Assembly: GCA_963965975.1 (NCBI GenBank) | Contig: OZ014423.1 | Coordinates: 3,684,301-3,748,300, forward strand | Reading direction: 5' to 3' | DNA from: Xestospongia bergquistia | Lineage: Eukaryota; Porifera; Demospongiae; Haplosclerida; Petrosiidae | Length of the DNA stretch: 64,000 bases | Part shown: piece by piece, positions 13,296 through 25,615 of the stretch | Layout of the letters: each line of letters starts with the position of its first letter | Numbering within the stretch: position 1 is the stretch's first letter | The notes under the pieces: generated by a model | The model's input: only the letters and a program-made list of their open reading frames with translations | The model's database searches: none | Told to the model about the DNA's origin: nothing | Position numbers and translations under genes: made by a program

Positions 13296-14004
13296 ATTTT
13301 AGTACGTTAGTTTGCATTAAAGCTCTAAAGTCTTTAAGTTAAAGACTTTAGAAGGTTTAGAGTATTGATAGAAGTTCATACAGTAAACTGCTCAGTCTAA
13401 AGGACTTTATGGCACTAACTCAATAAACAGTTATTAACAGTTTAGTACGTTAGTTTGCATGAACTCTCTAATGTCTTTAAGTTAAAGATTTGAGAAGGTT
13501 TAGACTATTGAGAGAAGTTTATAAAGTAAACTGCTCAGTCTAAAGGGCTTTATGGCACTAACTAAATAAACAGCTATTAACAGTTTAGTAAGTGAGTTTG
13601 CATTAACGCTCTAAAGTCTTTAAGTTAAAGACATTAGAAGGTTTACACTATTGAGAGAAGTTGATAAATTAAACTACTCAGTCTAAAGGAGTTTATGGCA
13701 CTAACTAAATAAACAGTTATTAACAGTTTAGTAAGTTAGTTTGCATGAAAGGTCTAAAGTCCTTAAGTTAAAGACTTTAGAAGGTTTAGACTATTGAGAG
13801 ATGTTTATAAAGTAAACTGCTCAGTCTAAAGGACTTTACGGCACTAACTAAATAAACAGCTATTAACTGTTTAGTAACTTAGTTTGCATTAACGCTCTAA
13901 TGTCTTTAAGTTAAAGACTTTAGAGGTTTTAGACTATTGAGAGAAGTTTATAAAGTAAACTGCTCAGTCTAAAGGACTTAATGGCACTAAGTAAAGAAAG
14001 AGCT

Positions 14005-14110
14005 ATTAGAAGTTCAGTAAGTTAGTTAGAAGGTTTAGACTATTGAGAGAAGTCTATAATGGAAACTACTCAGTCTAAAGGACTTTATGGCACTAACTAA
14101 ATAAACAGTT
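14005..14110 (+). repeat. Satellite unit lacking the core palindrome (106 bp)
   Basis: Relative to consensus, 37 bases are missing between GTTAGTT and AGAAGG. The loss removes the core palindrome and its left flank and leaves the rest of the unit intact. Short shared TT/TTAG at the breakpoints fits hairpin-stimulated slippage. Confidence 0.85.
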
Positions 14111-14694
14111 ATTAACGGTTTAGTAAGTTGGTTTGCATGAAAGGTTCTAAAGTCCTTAAGTTAAAGACTTTAGAATGTTTAGATTATTGAGAAAGGTTGA
14201 TAAAGTAAACTGCTCAATCTAAAGGACATTATGGCACTAACTAAATAAACAGCTATTAACTGTTTAGTAAGATAGTTTGCATTTATTCCCTAAGGTCTTT
14301 AAGTTAAAGACTTTAGAAGGTGTATTCTATTGAGAGAAGTTCATAAAGTAAACTGCTCAGTCTAAAGGACTTTATGGCACTAACTAAATAAACAGCTATT
14401 AACAGTTTAGTAAGTTAGTTTGCATTAACGCTGTAATGTCTTTAAGGTAAAGACTTTAGAAGTTTTAGACTATTGAGAGAAGTTTATAAAGTAAACTGCT
14501 CGGTCTAAAGGACTTTATGGCACTAACTAATTAAACAGCTATTAGCAGTTTAGTAAGTTACTTTGTATTAACGCCCTAAAGTCTTTAAGTTAAGACGTTA
14601 GAAGGTTTAGACTATTGAGAGAAGTTTATAAAGTAAACTGCTCAGTCTAAACGACTTTATGGCACTAACTAAATAAAGAGCTATTAGCAGTTTA

Positions 14695-16195
14695 GTAAGT
14701 CAGTTTGCATTAATGCTCTAAAGTCTTAAAGTTAAAAACTTTAGAAGGTTTAGACTGTTGAGAGAAGTTTATAAAGTAAACTGCTCAGTCTAAAGGACTT
14801 TATGGCACTAACTAAATAAACAGCTGTTAGCAGTTTAGTAAGTTAGTTTGCATTAAAGCTCTAAAGTCTTTAAGTTAAAGACTTTAGAAGGTTTAGACTA
14901 TTGAGAGAAGTTTATAAAGTAAACTGCTCAGTCTAAAGGACTTTATGGCACTAACTAAATAAACAGCTATTCACAGTTTAGTAAGTCAGTTTGCATTAAC
15001 GCTCTAAAGTCTTTAAGTTAAAGACTTTAGAAGGTTTAGACTATTGAGAGAAGTTGATAAAGTAAACTGCTCAGTCTAAAGGACTTTATGGCCCTGACTA
15101 AATAAACAGCTATTAACAGTTTAGTAAGTTAGTTTGCATTAACGCTCTAATATCTTTAAGGTAAAGACTTTAGAAGGTTTAGACTATTGAGAGAAGTTTA
15201 TAAAGTAAACTGCTCAGTCTAAAGTACTTTATGGCACTAACAAAATAAACAGTTATTAACAGTTTAGTAAGTTAGTTTGTATTAACGGTCTAAAGTCTTT
15301 AAGTTAAAGACTTTAGAAGGTTTAGACTATTGAGAGAAGTTTATAAAGTAAACTACTTAGTCTAAAGGACTTTATGACACTGACTAAATAAACAGCTATT
15401 AACAGTTTAGTAAGTTAGTTTGCATTAATGCTCTAAGGTCTTTAAGTTAAAGACTTTAGAAGGTTTAGACTTTTGACAGAAGTTCATACAATAAACTGCT
15501 CAGTCTAAAGGACTTTATGGCACTAACTAAATAGACAGCTGTTAACTGTTTAGTAAGTTAGTTTGCATTAACGCTCTAAAGTCTTTAAGTTACAGACTTG
15601 AGAAAGTTTAGACTATTGAGAGAAGTTTATAAAATAATCTGCTCAGTCTAAAGGAGTTTATGGCACTAACTAAATAAACAGCTATTAACAGTTTAGTAAG
15701 TTAGTTTGCATTAACGCTCTAAAGTCTTTAAGTTAAAGACTTTAGAAGGTTTAGACTATTGAGAGAAGTTGATATAGTAAACTGCTCAGTTTAAAGGACT
15801 TTATGGCACTAATTAAATAAAGAGCTATTAACAGTTTAGTCAGTTAGTTTGCATTAACGCTCTAATGTCTTTAAGTTAAAGACTTTAGAAGGTTTAGACT
15901 ATTGAGAGAAGTTTATAAAGTAAACTGTTCAGTCTAAAGGACTTTATGGCACTAACTAAAAAAACAGCTATTAACAGTTTAGTAAGTTAGTTTGCATTAA
16001 CGCTCTAAAGTCTTTAAGTTAAAGACTTTAGAAGGTTTAGGCTATTGAGAGAAGTTAATAAATTAAACTACTCAGTCTAAAGGACTCTATGGCACTAACT
16101 AAATAAACATTTATTAACAGTTTAGTAAGTTAGTTTGCATGAAAGGTCTAAAGTCCTTAAGTTAAAGACTTTAGAAGGTGTAGACTATTGAGAGA
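14695..16195 (+). repeat. Duplicated array segment Y', second copy
   Basis: Second copy of segment Y, sharing its private variants in the same order over about 1.5 kb. It differs by a few substitutions, such as GGCCCTGAC in place of GGCACTGAC near 15,091. Confidence 0.8.
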
Positions 16196-18109
16196 ATTTT
16201 ATAAAGTAAACTGCTCAGTCTAAAGGACGTTATGGCAATAAATAGATAAACAGCTATTAACTGTTTAGTAACTTAGTTTGCATTAACTCTCTACAGTCTT
16301 TATGTTAAAGACTTTAGAAGGTTTAGACTATTGAGAGAAGTTCATAAAGTAAACTACTCAGTCTAAAGGACTTTATGGCACTAACTAAATAAACAGTTAT
16401 TAACAGTTTAGTAAGTTAGTTTGCATTAATGGTCTAAAGTCTTTAAGTTAAAGACTTTAGAAGGTTTAGGCTATTGAGAGAAGTTTATAAAGTAAACTGC
16501 TCAGTATAAAGGACTTTATGGCACTAACTAAATAAACATCTATTAGCAGTTTAGTAAGTTAGTTTGCATTAACGCTCTAAAGTCTTTAAGTTAAAGACTT
16601 TAGAAGGTTTAGACTATAGGGAGAAGTCGATAAATTAAACTACTTAGTCTAAAGACTTTATGGCACTAACTAAATAAACAGTTATTAACAGTTTAGAAAG
16701 TTAGTTGGCTTGAAATGTCTAAAGTCCTTAAGTTAAAGACTTTAGAAGGTGTTGACTATTGAGAGAAGTTTATAAAGTAAACTGCTCAGTCTAAAGGACT
16801 TTACGGCACTAACTAAATAAAAAGCTATTAACTGTTTAGTAAGTTAGTTTGCATTAACGCTATAAAGTCTTTAAGGTAAAGACTTTAGAAGGTTTAGACT
16901 ATTGAGGGAAGTCGATAAAGTAAACTACTCAGTCTAAAGGACTTTATGGCACTAACTAAATAAACAGGTATTAACAGTTTAGTAAGTTAGTTTGCATGAA
17001 AAATCTAAAGTCCTTAAGTTAAAGACTTTAGAAGGTTTAGACTATTGAGAGAAGATCATATACTAAACTACTAAGTCTAAAGGACTTTATGGCACTAACT
17101 AAGTAAACAGTTATTAATAGTTTAGTCAGTTAGTTTGCATAATGGTCTAAAGAATTTAAGTTAAAGACTTTAGAAGGTTGAGACTATTGAGAGAAGTTTA
17201 TAAAGTAAACTGCTCGGTGTAAAGGACATTATGGCACTAACTAAATAAACAGCTATTAACTGTTTAGTAAGTTAGTTTGCATTAACTCTCAAAGGTCTTT
17301 AAGTTAAAGACTTTAGAAGGTTTGGACTATTGAGAGAAGTTCATATAGTAAACTACTCAGTCTAAAGGACTTTAGGGCACTAACTAAGTAAACAGTAATT
17401 AACATTTAGTCAGTTAGTTTGCATTAATGGTCAAAAGTCTTTAAGTTAAAGACTTTTGAAGGTTTAGACTATTGAGAGAAGTTTATAATGTAAACTGCTC
17501 GGTCTAAAGGACTTTATGGCACTAACTAAATAAACAGCTATTAACAGTTTAGTAAGTTAGTTTGTATGAACGCCCTAAAGTCTTTAAGTTAAAGACTTTA
17601 GAAGGTTTAGACTATTGAGAGAAGTTTATAAAGTAAACTGCTCAGTCTAAAGGACTTTATGGCACTTACTAAATAAAGAGCTATTAGCAGTTTCGTAAGT
17701 TAGTTTGCATTAACGCTCTAAAGTCTTTATGTTAAAGACTTTAGAAGGTTTAGATTATTGAGAGAAGTTTATAAAGTAAACTGCTCTGTCTAAAGGACTT
17801 TATGGCACTAACTAAATAAGCAGCTATTAACAGTTTAGTAAGTTAGTTTGCATTAACGCTCTAAAGTCTTTAAGTTAAAGACATTAGAAAGTTTAGACTA
17901 TTGAGAGAAGTTTATAAAGTAAACTGCTCAGTCTAAAGGACTTTATGGCACTAACTAAATAAACAGCTATTAACAGTTTAGTAAGTTAGTTTGCATTAAC
18001 GCTCTAAACACTTTAAGTTAAAGACTTTAGAAGGTTTAGACTATTGAGAGAAGTTGATAAATTAAACTGCTCAGTCTAAAGGACTTTATGGCACTAACTA
18101 AATAAACAG

Positions 18110-18680
18110 CTATTAACAGTTTAGTAAGTTAGTTTGCATTAACGCTCTAAACACTTTAAGTTAAAGACTTTAGAAGGTTTAGACTATTGAGAGAAGTTGA
18201 TAAATTAAACTACTCAGTCTAAAGGACTTTATGGCACTAACTAAATAAACAGTTATGAATAGTTTAGTAAGTTAGTTTGCATGAAAGGTCTAAAGTCCTT
18301 AAGTTAAAGACTTTAGAAGGTGTAGACTATTGAGAGAAGTATAATGTAAACTGCTCAGTGTAAAGGATTTTACGGCTCTAACTAAATAAACAGCTATTAA
18401 CTTTTTAGTAAGTTAGTTTGCATTAACGCTCTAAAGTCTTTAAGTTAAAGACTTTAGAAGGTTTAGACTATTGAGAGAAGTTGATAATGTAAACTACTCA
18501 GTCTAAAGGACTTTATGGCACTAACTAAATAAACATTTATTAACAGTTTAGTAAGTTAGTTTGCATGAAAGGTCTAAAGTCCTTAAGTTAAAGACTTTAG
18601 AAGGTTTAGACTATTGAGAGAAGTTTATAAAGTAAACTGCTCAGTCTAAAGGACTTTATGGCACTAACTAAATCAACAGC
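18110..18680 (+). repeat. Four-unit segment repeated at 23,823-24,395
   Basis: Shared rare variants (ACACTTTAAG, TTATGAATAG, AGTATAATGTAAACTGC, GTGTAAAGGATTTTACGG, TTAACTTTTTAG) appear in the same order at an offset of about 5,713 bp (40 units). Two adjacent, nearly identical units with AAACACTTTAAG lie at its start (18,001-18,230). Confidence 0.78.
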
Positions 18681-19000
18681 TATTAACAGTTTAGTAAGTT
18701 AGTTTCCATTAACGCTCTAATGTCTTTAAGGTAAAGACTTTAGAAGGTTTAGACTATTGAGAGAAGTTCATAAAGTAAACTACTCAGTCTAAAGGACTTT
18801 ATGGCACTAACTAAATAAACAGTTATTAACAGTTTAGTAAGTTAGTTCGCATGAAAGGTCTAAAGTCCTTAAGTTAAAGACTTTAGAAGGTTTAGACTAT
18901 TGAGAGAAGTTTATAAAGTAAACTGCTCAGTCTAAAGGACTTTATGGCACTAACTAAATAAACAGCTATTAACAGTTTAGTAAGTTTGTTTGCATTAATG
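18240..19000 (+). repeat. Dimeric (two-unit) alternation of A and B type units
   Basis: B units read GCATGAAAGGTCTAAAGTCC where A units read GCATTAACGCTCTAAAGTCT. GCATGAAAGG (or GCATGAAAGG-like) sites start at 18,279, 18,563 and 18,849, i.e. every second unit with A units between. Similar alternation recurs irregularly across roughly 11.7-30 kb and 33-44 kb. The B form places one mismatch in the core palindrome. Confidence 0.65.
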
Positions 19001-20320
19001 CTCTAATGTCTTTAAAGGTAAAGACTTTAGAAGGTATAGACTATTGAGAGAAGTTTATAAAGTAAACTGCTCAGTCTAAAGGACTTTATGGCACTAACTA
19101 AATAAGAAGTTATTAACAGTTTAGTAAGTTAGTTTGTATTAACGGTCTTAAGTCTTTAAGTTAAAGACTTTAGAAGGTTTAGACTATTCAGAGAAGATTA
19201 TAAAGAAAACTACTTAGTCTAAAGGACTTTATGACACTGACTAAAAAAACAGCTATTAACAGTTTAGTAAGTTAGTTTGCATTAATGCTCTAAAGTCTTT
19301 AAGTTAAAGACTTTAGAAGGTTTAGACTATTGATAGAAGTTCATACAGTAAACTGCTCAGTCTAAAGGACTTTATGGCACTAACTAAATAAACAGCTGTT
19401 AACAGTTTAGTAAGTTAGTTTGCATTAACGCTCGAAAGTCTTTAAGTTAAAGACTTGAGAAGGTTTAGACTATTGAGAGAAGTTTATAAAGTAAACTGCT
19501 CAGTCTAAAGGACTTTATGGCACTAACAAAATAAACAGCTATTAACAGTTTAGTAAGTTATTTTGCATTTACGATCTAAAGTCTTTAAGTTAAAGACTTT
19601 AGAAAGTTTAGACTATTGAGAGAAGTTTATAAAGTAAACTGCTCAGTCTAAAGGACTTTATGGCACTAATTAAATAAACAGCTATCAAAAGTTTAGGAAG
19701 TTTGATTGCATTAACGCTCTAATGTCTTTAAGTTAAAGACTTTAGAAGGTTTAGACTATTGAGAGAAGTTTATAAATAAACTGCTCAGTCTAAAGGACTT
19801 TATGGCACTGACTAAATAAAGAGCTATTAACAGTTTTGTAAGTTAGTTTGCATTAACGCTCTAAAGTCTTTAAGTTAAAGACTTTAGAAGGTTTAGGCTA
19901 TTGAGAGAAGTTGATAAATTAAACTACTCAGTCTAAAGGACTTTATGGCACTAACTAAATAAACAGTTATTAACAGTTTAGTAAGTTAGTTGCATTAGGT
20001 GTCTAAAGTCCTTAAGTTAAAGACTTTAGAAGGTGTAGACTGTTGAGAGAATTTTATAAAGTAAACTGTTCAGTCTAAAGGACATTATGGCAATAACTAA
20101 ATAAACAGCTATTAACTGTTTAGTAACTTAGTTGCATTAACTCGCTACAGTCTTTAAGTTAAAGACTTTAGAAGGTTTAGACTATTGAGAGAAGTTCATA
20201 AAGTAAACTACTCAGTCTAAAGGACTTTATGGCACTAACTAAATAAACAGTTATTAACAGTTTAGTAAGTTGGTTTGCATTAATGGTCTAATGTCTTTAA
20301 GTTAAAGACTTTAGAAGGTT

Positions 20321-22320
20321 TAGGCTATTGAGAGAAGTTTATAAAGTAAACTGCTCAGTATAAAGGACTTTATGGCACTAACTAAATAAACATCTATTAG
20401 CAGTTTAGTAAGTTAGTTTGCATTAACGCTCTAAAGTCTTTAAGTTAAAGACTTTAGAAGGTTTAGACTATTGAGAGAAGTCGATAAATTAAACTACTTA
20501 GTCTAAAGGACTTTATGGCACTAACCAAATAAACAGTTATTAACTGTTTAGTAAGTTAGTTGGCTTGAAAGGTCTAACGTCCTTAAGTTAAAGACTTTAG
20601 AAGGTTTAGACTATTGAGAGAAGTTTATAAAGTAAACTGCTCAGTCTAAAGGACTTTACGGCACTAACTAAATAAACAGCTATTAACTGTTTAGTAAGTT
20701 AGTTTGCATTAACGCTATAAAGTCTTTTAGTTAAAGACTTTAGAAGGTTTAGACTATTGAGGGAAGTCGATAAAGTAAACTACTCATTCTAAAGGACTTT
20801 ATGGCACTAACTAAATAAACAGTTATTAACAATTTAGTAAGTTAGTTTGCATGAAAGGTCTAAAGTCCTTAAGTTAAAGACTTTAGAAGGTTTAGACTAT
20901 TGAGAGAAGTTGATAAAGTACACTGCTCAGTCTAAAGGACATTATGGCACTAACTAATAAACAGTTATGAACAGTTTCGTAACTTAGTTGGCTTGAAAGG
21001 TCTAAAGTCCTTAAGTTAAAGACTTTAGAAGGTTTAGACTATAGAGAGAAGTTCATAAAGTAAACTGCTCAGTCTAAAGGACATTATGGCACTAACTAAA
21101 TAAACAGCTATTAACAGTTTAGTATGTTAGTTTGCATTAACGCTCTAAAGTCTTTAAGTTAAAGACTTTAGAAGGTTTAGACTATTGAGAGAAGTCGATA
21201 AATTAAACTACTTAGTCTAAAGGACTTTATGGCACTAACCAAATAAACAGTTATTAACTGTTTAGTAAGTTAGTTGGCTTGAAAGGTCTTACGTCCTTAA
21301 GTTAAAGACTTTAGAAGGTTTAGGCTATTGAGAGAAGTTTATAAAGTAAACTGCTCAGTATAAAGGACTTTATGGCACTAACTAAATAAACATCTATTAG
21401 CAGTTTAGTAAGTTAGTTTGCATTAACGCTCTAAAGTCTTTAAGTTAAAGACTTTAGAAGGTTTAGACTATTGAGAGAAGTCGATAAATTAAACTACTTA
21501 GTCTAAAGGACTTTATGGCACTAACCAAATAAAGAGTTATTAACTGTTTAGTAAGTTAGTTGGCTTGAAAGGTCTAACGTCCTTAAGTTAAAGACTTTAG
21601 AAGGTTTAGACTATTGAGAGAAGTTTATAAAGTAAACTGCTCAGTCTAAAGGACTTTACGGCACTAACTAAATAAACAGCTATTAACTGTTTAGTAAGTT
21701 AGTTTGCATTAACGCTATAAAGTCTTTTAGTTAAAGACTTTAGAAGGTTTAGACTATTGAGGGAAGTCGATAAAGTAAACTACTCATTCTAAAGGACTTT
21801 ATGGCACTAACTAAATAAACAGTTATTAACAATTTAGTAAGTTAGTTTGCATGAAAGGTCTAAAGTCCTTAAGTTAAAGACTTTAGAAGGTTTAGACTAT
21901 TGAGAGAAGTTGATAAAGTACACTGCTCAGTCTAAAGGACATTATGGCACTAACTAATAAACAGTTATGAACAGTTTCGTAACTTAGTTGGCTTGAAAGG
22001 TCTAAAGTCCTTAAGTTAAAGACTTTAGAAGGTTTAGACTATAGAGAGAAGTTCATAAAGTAAACTGCTCAGTCTAAAGGACATTATGGCACTAACTAAA
22101 TAAACAGCTATTAACAGTTTAGTATGTTAGTTTGCATTAACGCTCTAAAGTCTTTAAGTTAAAGACTTTAGAAGGTTTAGACTATTGAGAGAAGTCGATA
22201 AATTAAACTACTTAGTCTAAAGGACTTTATGGCACTAACCAAATAAACAGTTATTAACTGTTTAGTAAGTTAGTTGGCTTGAAAGGTCTTACGTCCTTAA
22301 GTTAAAGACTTTAGAAGGTT
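20321..22320 (+). repeat. Seven-unit higher-order repeat, two tandem copies of 1,000 bp
   Basis: Copies at about 20,321-21,320 and 21,321-22,320. TAGGCTATTG occurs at 20,321 and 21,321. The marker CTAACCAAAT occurs at 20,521 and 21,521 and again at 21,235 and 22,235, so both pairs are exactly 1,000 bp apart. Only a few substitutions separate the copies. A partial third copy of some units continues to about 22,700. Confidence 0.88.
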
Positions 22321-23822
22321 TAGACTATTGAGAGAAGTTTATAAAGTAAACTGCTCAGTCTAAAGGACTTTACGGCACTAACTAAATAAACAGCTATTAA
22401 CTGTTTAGTAAGTTAGTTTGCATTAACGCTATAAAGTCTTTAAGTTAAAGACTTTAGAAGGTTTAGACTATTGAGAGAAGTCGATAAAGTAAACTACTCA
22501 TTCTAAAGGACTTTATGGCACTAACTAAATAAACAGTTATTAACAATTTAGTAAGTTAGTTTGCATGAAAGGTCTAAAGTCCTTAAGTTAAAGACTTTAG
22601 AAGGTTTAGACTATAGAGAGAAGTTGATAAAGTACACTGCTCAGTCTAAAGGACATTATGGCACTAACTAATAAACAGTTATGAACAGTTTCGTAAGTTA
22701 GTTGGCTTGAAAGGTCTAAAGTCCTTAAGTTAAAGACTTTAGAAGGTTTAGACTATTGCGAGAAGTTCATAAAGTAAACTGCTCAGTCTAAAGGACATTA
22801 TGGCACAAACTAAATAAACAGCTATTAACTGTTTAGTAAGTTAGTTTGCATTAACTCTCTAAGGTCTTTAAGTTAAAGACTTTAGAAGGTTTAGACTATT
22901 GAGAGAAGTTCATATAGTAAACTACTCAGTCTAAAGGACTTTATGGCACTAACTAAGTAAACAGTTATTAACAGTTTAGTCAGTTAGTTTGCTTTAATGG
23001 TGTAAAGTCTTTAAGTTAAAGACTTTAGAAGGTTTAGACTATTGAGTGAAGTTAATAAAGTAAACTGCTCGGTCTAAAGGACTTTATGGCACTAACTAAA
23101 TAAACAGCTATTAACAGTTTAGTAAGTTAGTTTGTATGAACGCCCTAAAGTCTTTAAGTTAAAGACTTTAGAAGGTTTAGACTATTGAGAGAAGTTTATA
23201 AAGTAAACTGCTCAGTCTAAAGGAGTTTATGGCACTAACTAAATAAACAGCTATTAACAGTTTAGTAAGTTAGTTTGTATTAACGCTCTATAGTCTTTAA
23301 GTTAAAGACTTTAGAAGGTTTAGACTATTGAGAGAAGTTTATAAAGTAAACTGCTCAGTCTAACTTACTTTATGGCACTAACTAACTAAACAGCTATTAA
23401 CAGTTTAGTAAGTTACTTTGCATTAACGCTCTAAAGTCTTTAAGTTAAAGACTTTAGAAGGTTTAGACTATTGAGAGTAGTTGATAAAGTAAACTACTCA
23501 GTCTAAAGGACTTTATGACACTAACTATATAAACAGCTATTAACAGTTTAGTAAGTGAGTTTGCATTAACGCTCTAAAGTCTATAAGTTAAAGACTTTAG
23601 AAGGTTTAGACTATTGATAGAAGTTCATACAGTAAACTGCTCAGTCTAAAGGACTTTATGGCACTAACTAAATAAACAGCTATTAACAGTTTAGTAAGTT
23701 ATTTTGCATTAACGCTCTAAAGTCTTTAAGTTAAAGACTTTAGAAGGTTTAGACTATTCAGAGAAGTTTATGAAGTAAACTGCTCAGTCTAAAGGACTTT
23801 ATGGCACTAACTAAACAAACAG

Positions 23823-24395
23823 CTATTAACAGTTTAGTAAGTTAGTTTGCATGAACGCTATAGACACTTTAAGTTAAAGACTTTAGAAGGTTTAGACTAT
23901 TGAGAGAAGTTGATAAATTAAACTACTCAGTCTAAAGGACTTTATGGCACTAACTAAATAAAGAGTTATGAATAGTTTAGTAAGTTAGTTTGCATGAAAG
24001 TTCTAAAGTCCTTAAGTTAAAGACTTTAGAAGGTGTAGACTATTGAGAGAAGTATAATGTAAACTGCTCAGTGTAAAGGATTTTACGGCTCTAACTAAAT
24101 AAACAGCTATTAACTTTTTAGTAAGTTAGTTTGCATTAACGCTCTAAAGTCTTTAAGTTAAAGACTTTAGAAGGTTTAGACTATTGAGAGAAGTTGATAA
24201 TGTAAACTACTCAGTCTAAAGGACTTTATGGCACTAACTAAATAAACATTTATTAACAGTTTAGTAAGTTAGTTTGCATGAAAGGTCTAAAGTCCTTAAG
24301 TTAAAGACTTTAGAAGGTTTAGACTATTGAGAGAAGTTTATAAAGTAAACTGCTCAGTCTAAAGGACTTTATGGCACTAACTAAATAAACAGCTA
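23823..24395 (+). repeat. Second copy of the four-unit segment at 18,110-18,680
   Basis: Carries the same private variants in the same order as 18,110-18,680, including TAAAGGATTT at 24,074 against 18,361. Confidence 0.78.
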
Positions 24396-25129
24396 ATAAC
24401 AGTTTAGTAAATTAGTTTGCATTAACGCTCTAAAGTCTTTAAGTTAAAGACTTTAGAAGGTTAAGACTATTGAGAGAAGTTGATAAAGTAAACTACTCAG
24501 TCTAAAGGACATTATGACACTAACTAAATAAACAGCTATTAACATTTTACTAAGTTAGTTTGCATTAACGCTCTAAAGTTTTTAAGTTAAAGACTTTAGA
24601 AGGTTTATACTATTGATAGAAGTTCATACAGTAAAAGGCTCAGTCTAAAGGACTTTATGGCACTAACTAAATAAACAGCTATTAACAGTTAAGGAAGTTA
24701 GTTTGCATTAATGCTCTAAAGACTTTAATTTAAAGAGTTTAGAAGGTTTAGACTATTGAGAGAAGTTTATAAAGTAAACTGCTCAGTCTAATGGACTTTA
24801 TGGCACTAATTAAATAAACAGCTATTAACAGTTTAGGAAGTTAGTTTGCATTAACGCTCTAATGTCTTTAAGTTAAAGACTTTAGAAGGTTTAAACTATT
24901 GACAGAAGTTTATAAAGTAAACTGCTCAGTTTAAAGGACTTTATGGCACTAACTAAATAAACAGCTATTAACAGTTTAGTAAGTTAGTTTGCATTAACGC
25001 TCTAAAGTCTTTCAGTTAAAGACTTTAGAAGGTTTAGACTATTGGGAGAAGTTTATAAATAAAACTACTCAGTCTAAAGGACTTTATGGCACTAACTAAA
25101 TAAACAGTTATTAACAGTTTAGTAAGTTA

Positions 25130-25615
25130 GTTTGTATTAAATCTCTAAAGTCTTTAAGTTAAAGACTTTAGAAGGTTTAGGCTATTGAGAGATGTTCATA
25201 AAGTAAACTACTCAGTCTAAAGGACATTATGGCACTAAATAAACAAACAGTTATTAACAGTTTAGTAAGTTAGTTTGCATGAAAGGTCAAAAGTCCTTAA
25301 GTTAAAGAATTAAGAAGGTGTAGACATAGAGAGAATTTTATAAAGTAAACTGCTCAGTCTAAAGGACATTATGGCAATAACTAAAGAAACAGCTGTTAAC
25401 TGTTTAGTAAGTTAGTTTGTATTAAATCTCTAAAGTCTTTAAGTTAAAGACTTTAGAAGGTTTAGGCTATTGAGAGATGTTCATAAAGTAAACTACTCAG
25501 TCTAAAGGACATTATGGCACTAAATAAACAAACAGTTATTAACAGTTTAGTAAGTTAGTTTGCATGAAAGGTCAAAAGTCCTTAAGTTAAAGAATTAAGA
25601 AGGTGTAGACTGTTG
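25130..25615 (+). repeat. Two-unit local duplication
   Basis: The variants ATTAAATCTCTAAAG, GATGTTCATAAAG, ACTAAATAAACAAACAG and AAGAATTAAGAAGGTG are repeated with a 285-bp offset (ATCTCTAAAG at 25,141 and 25,426). Confidence 0.75.
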
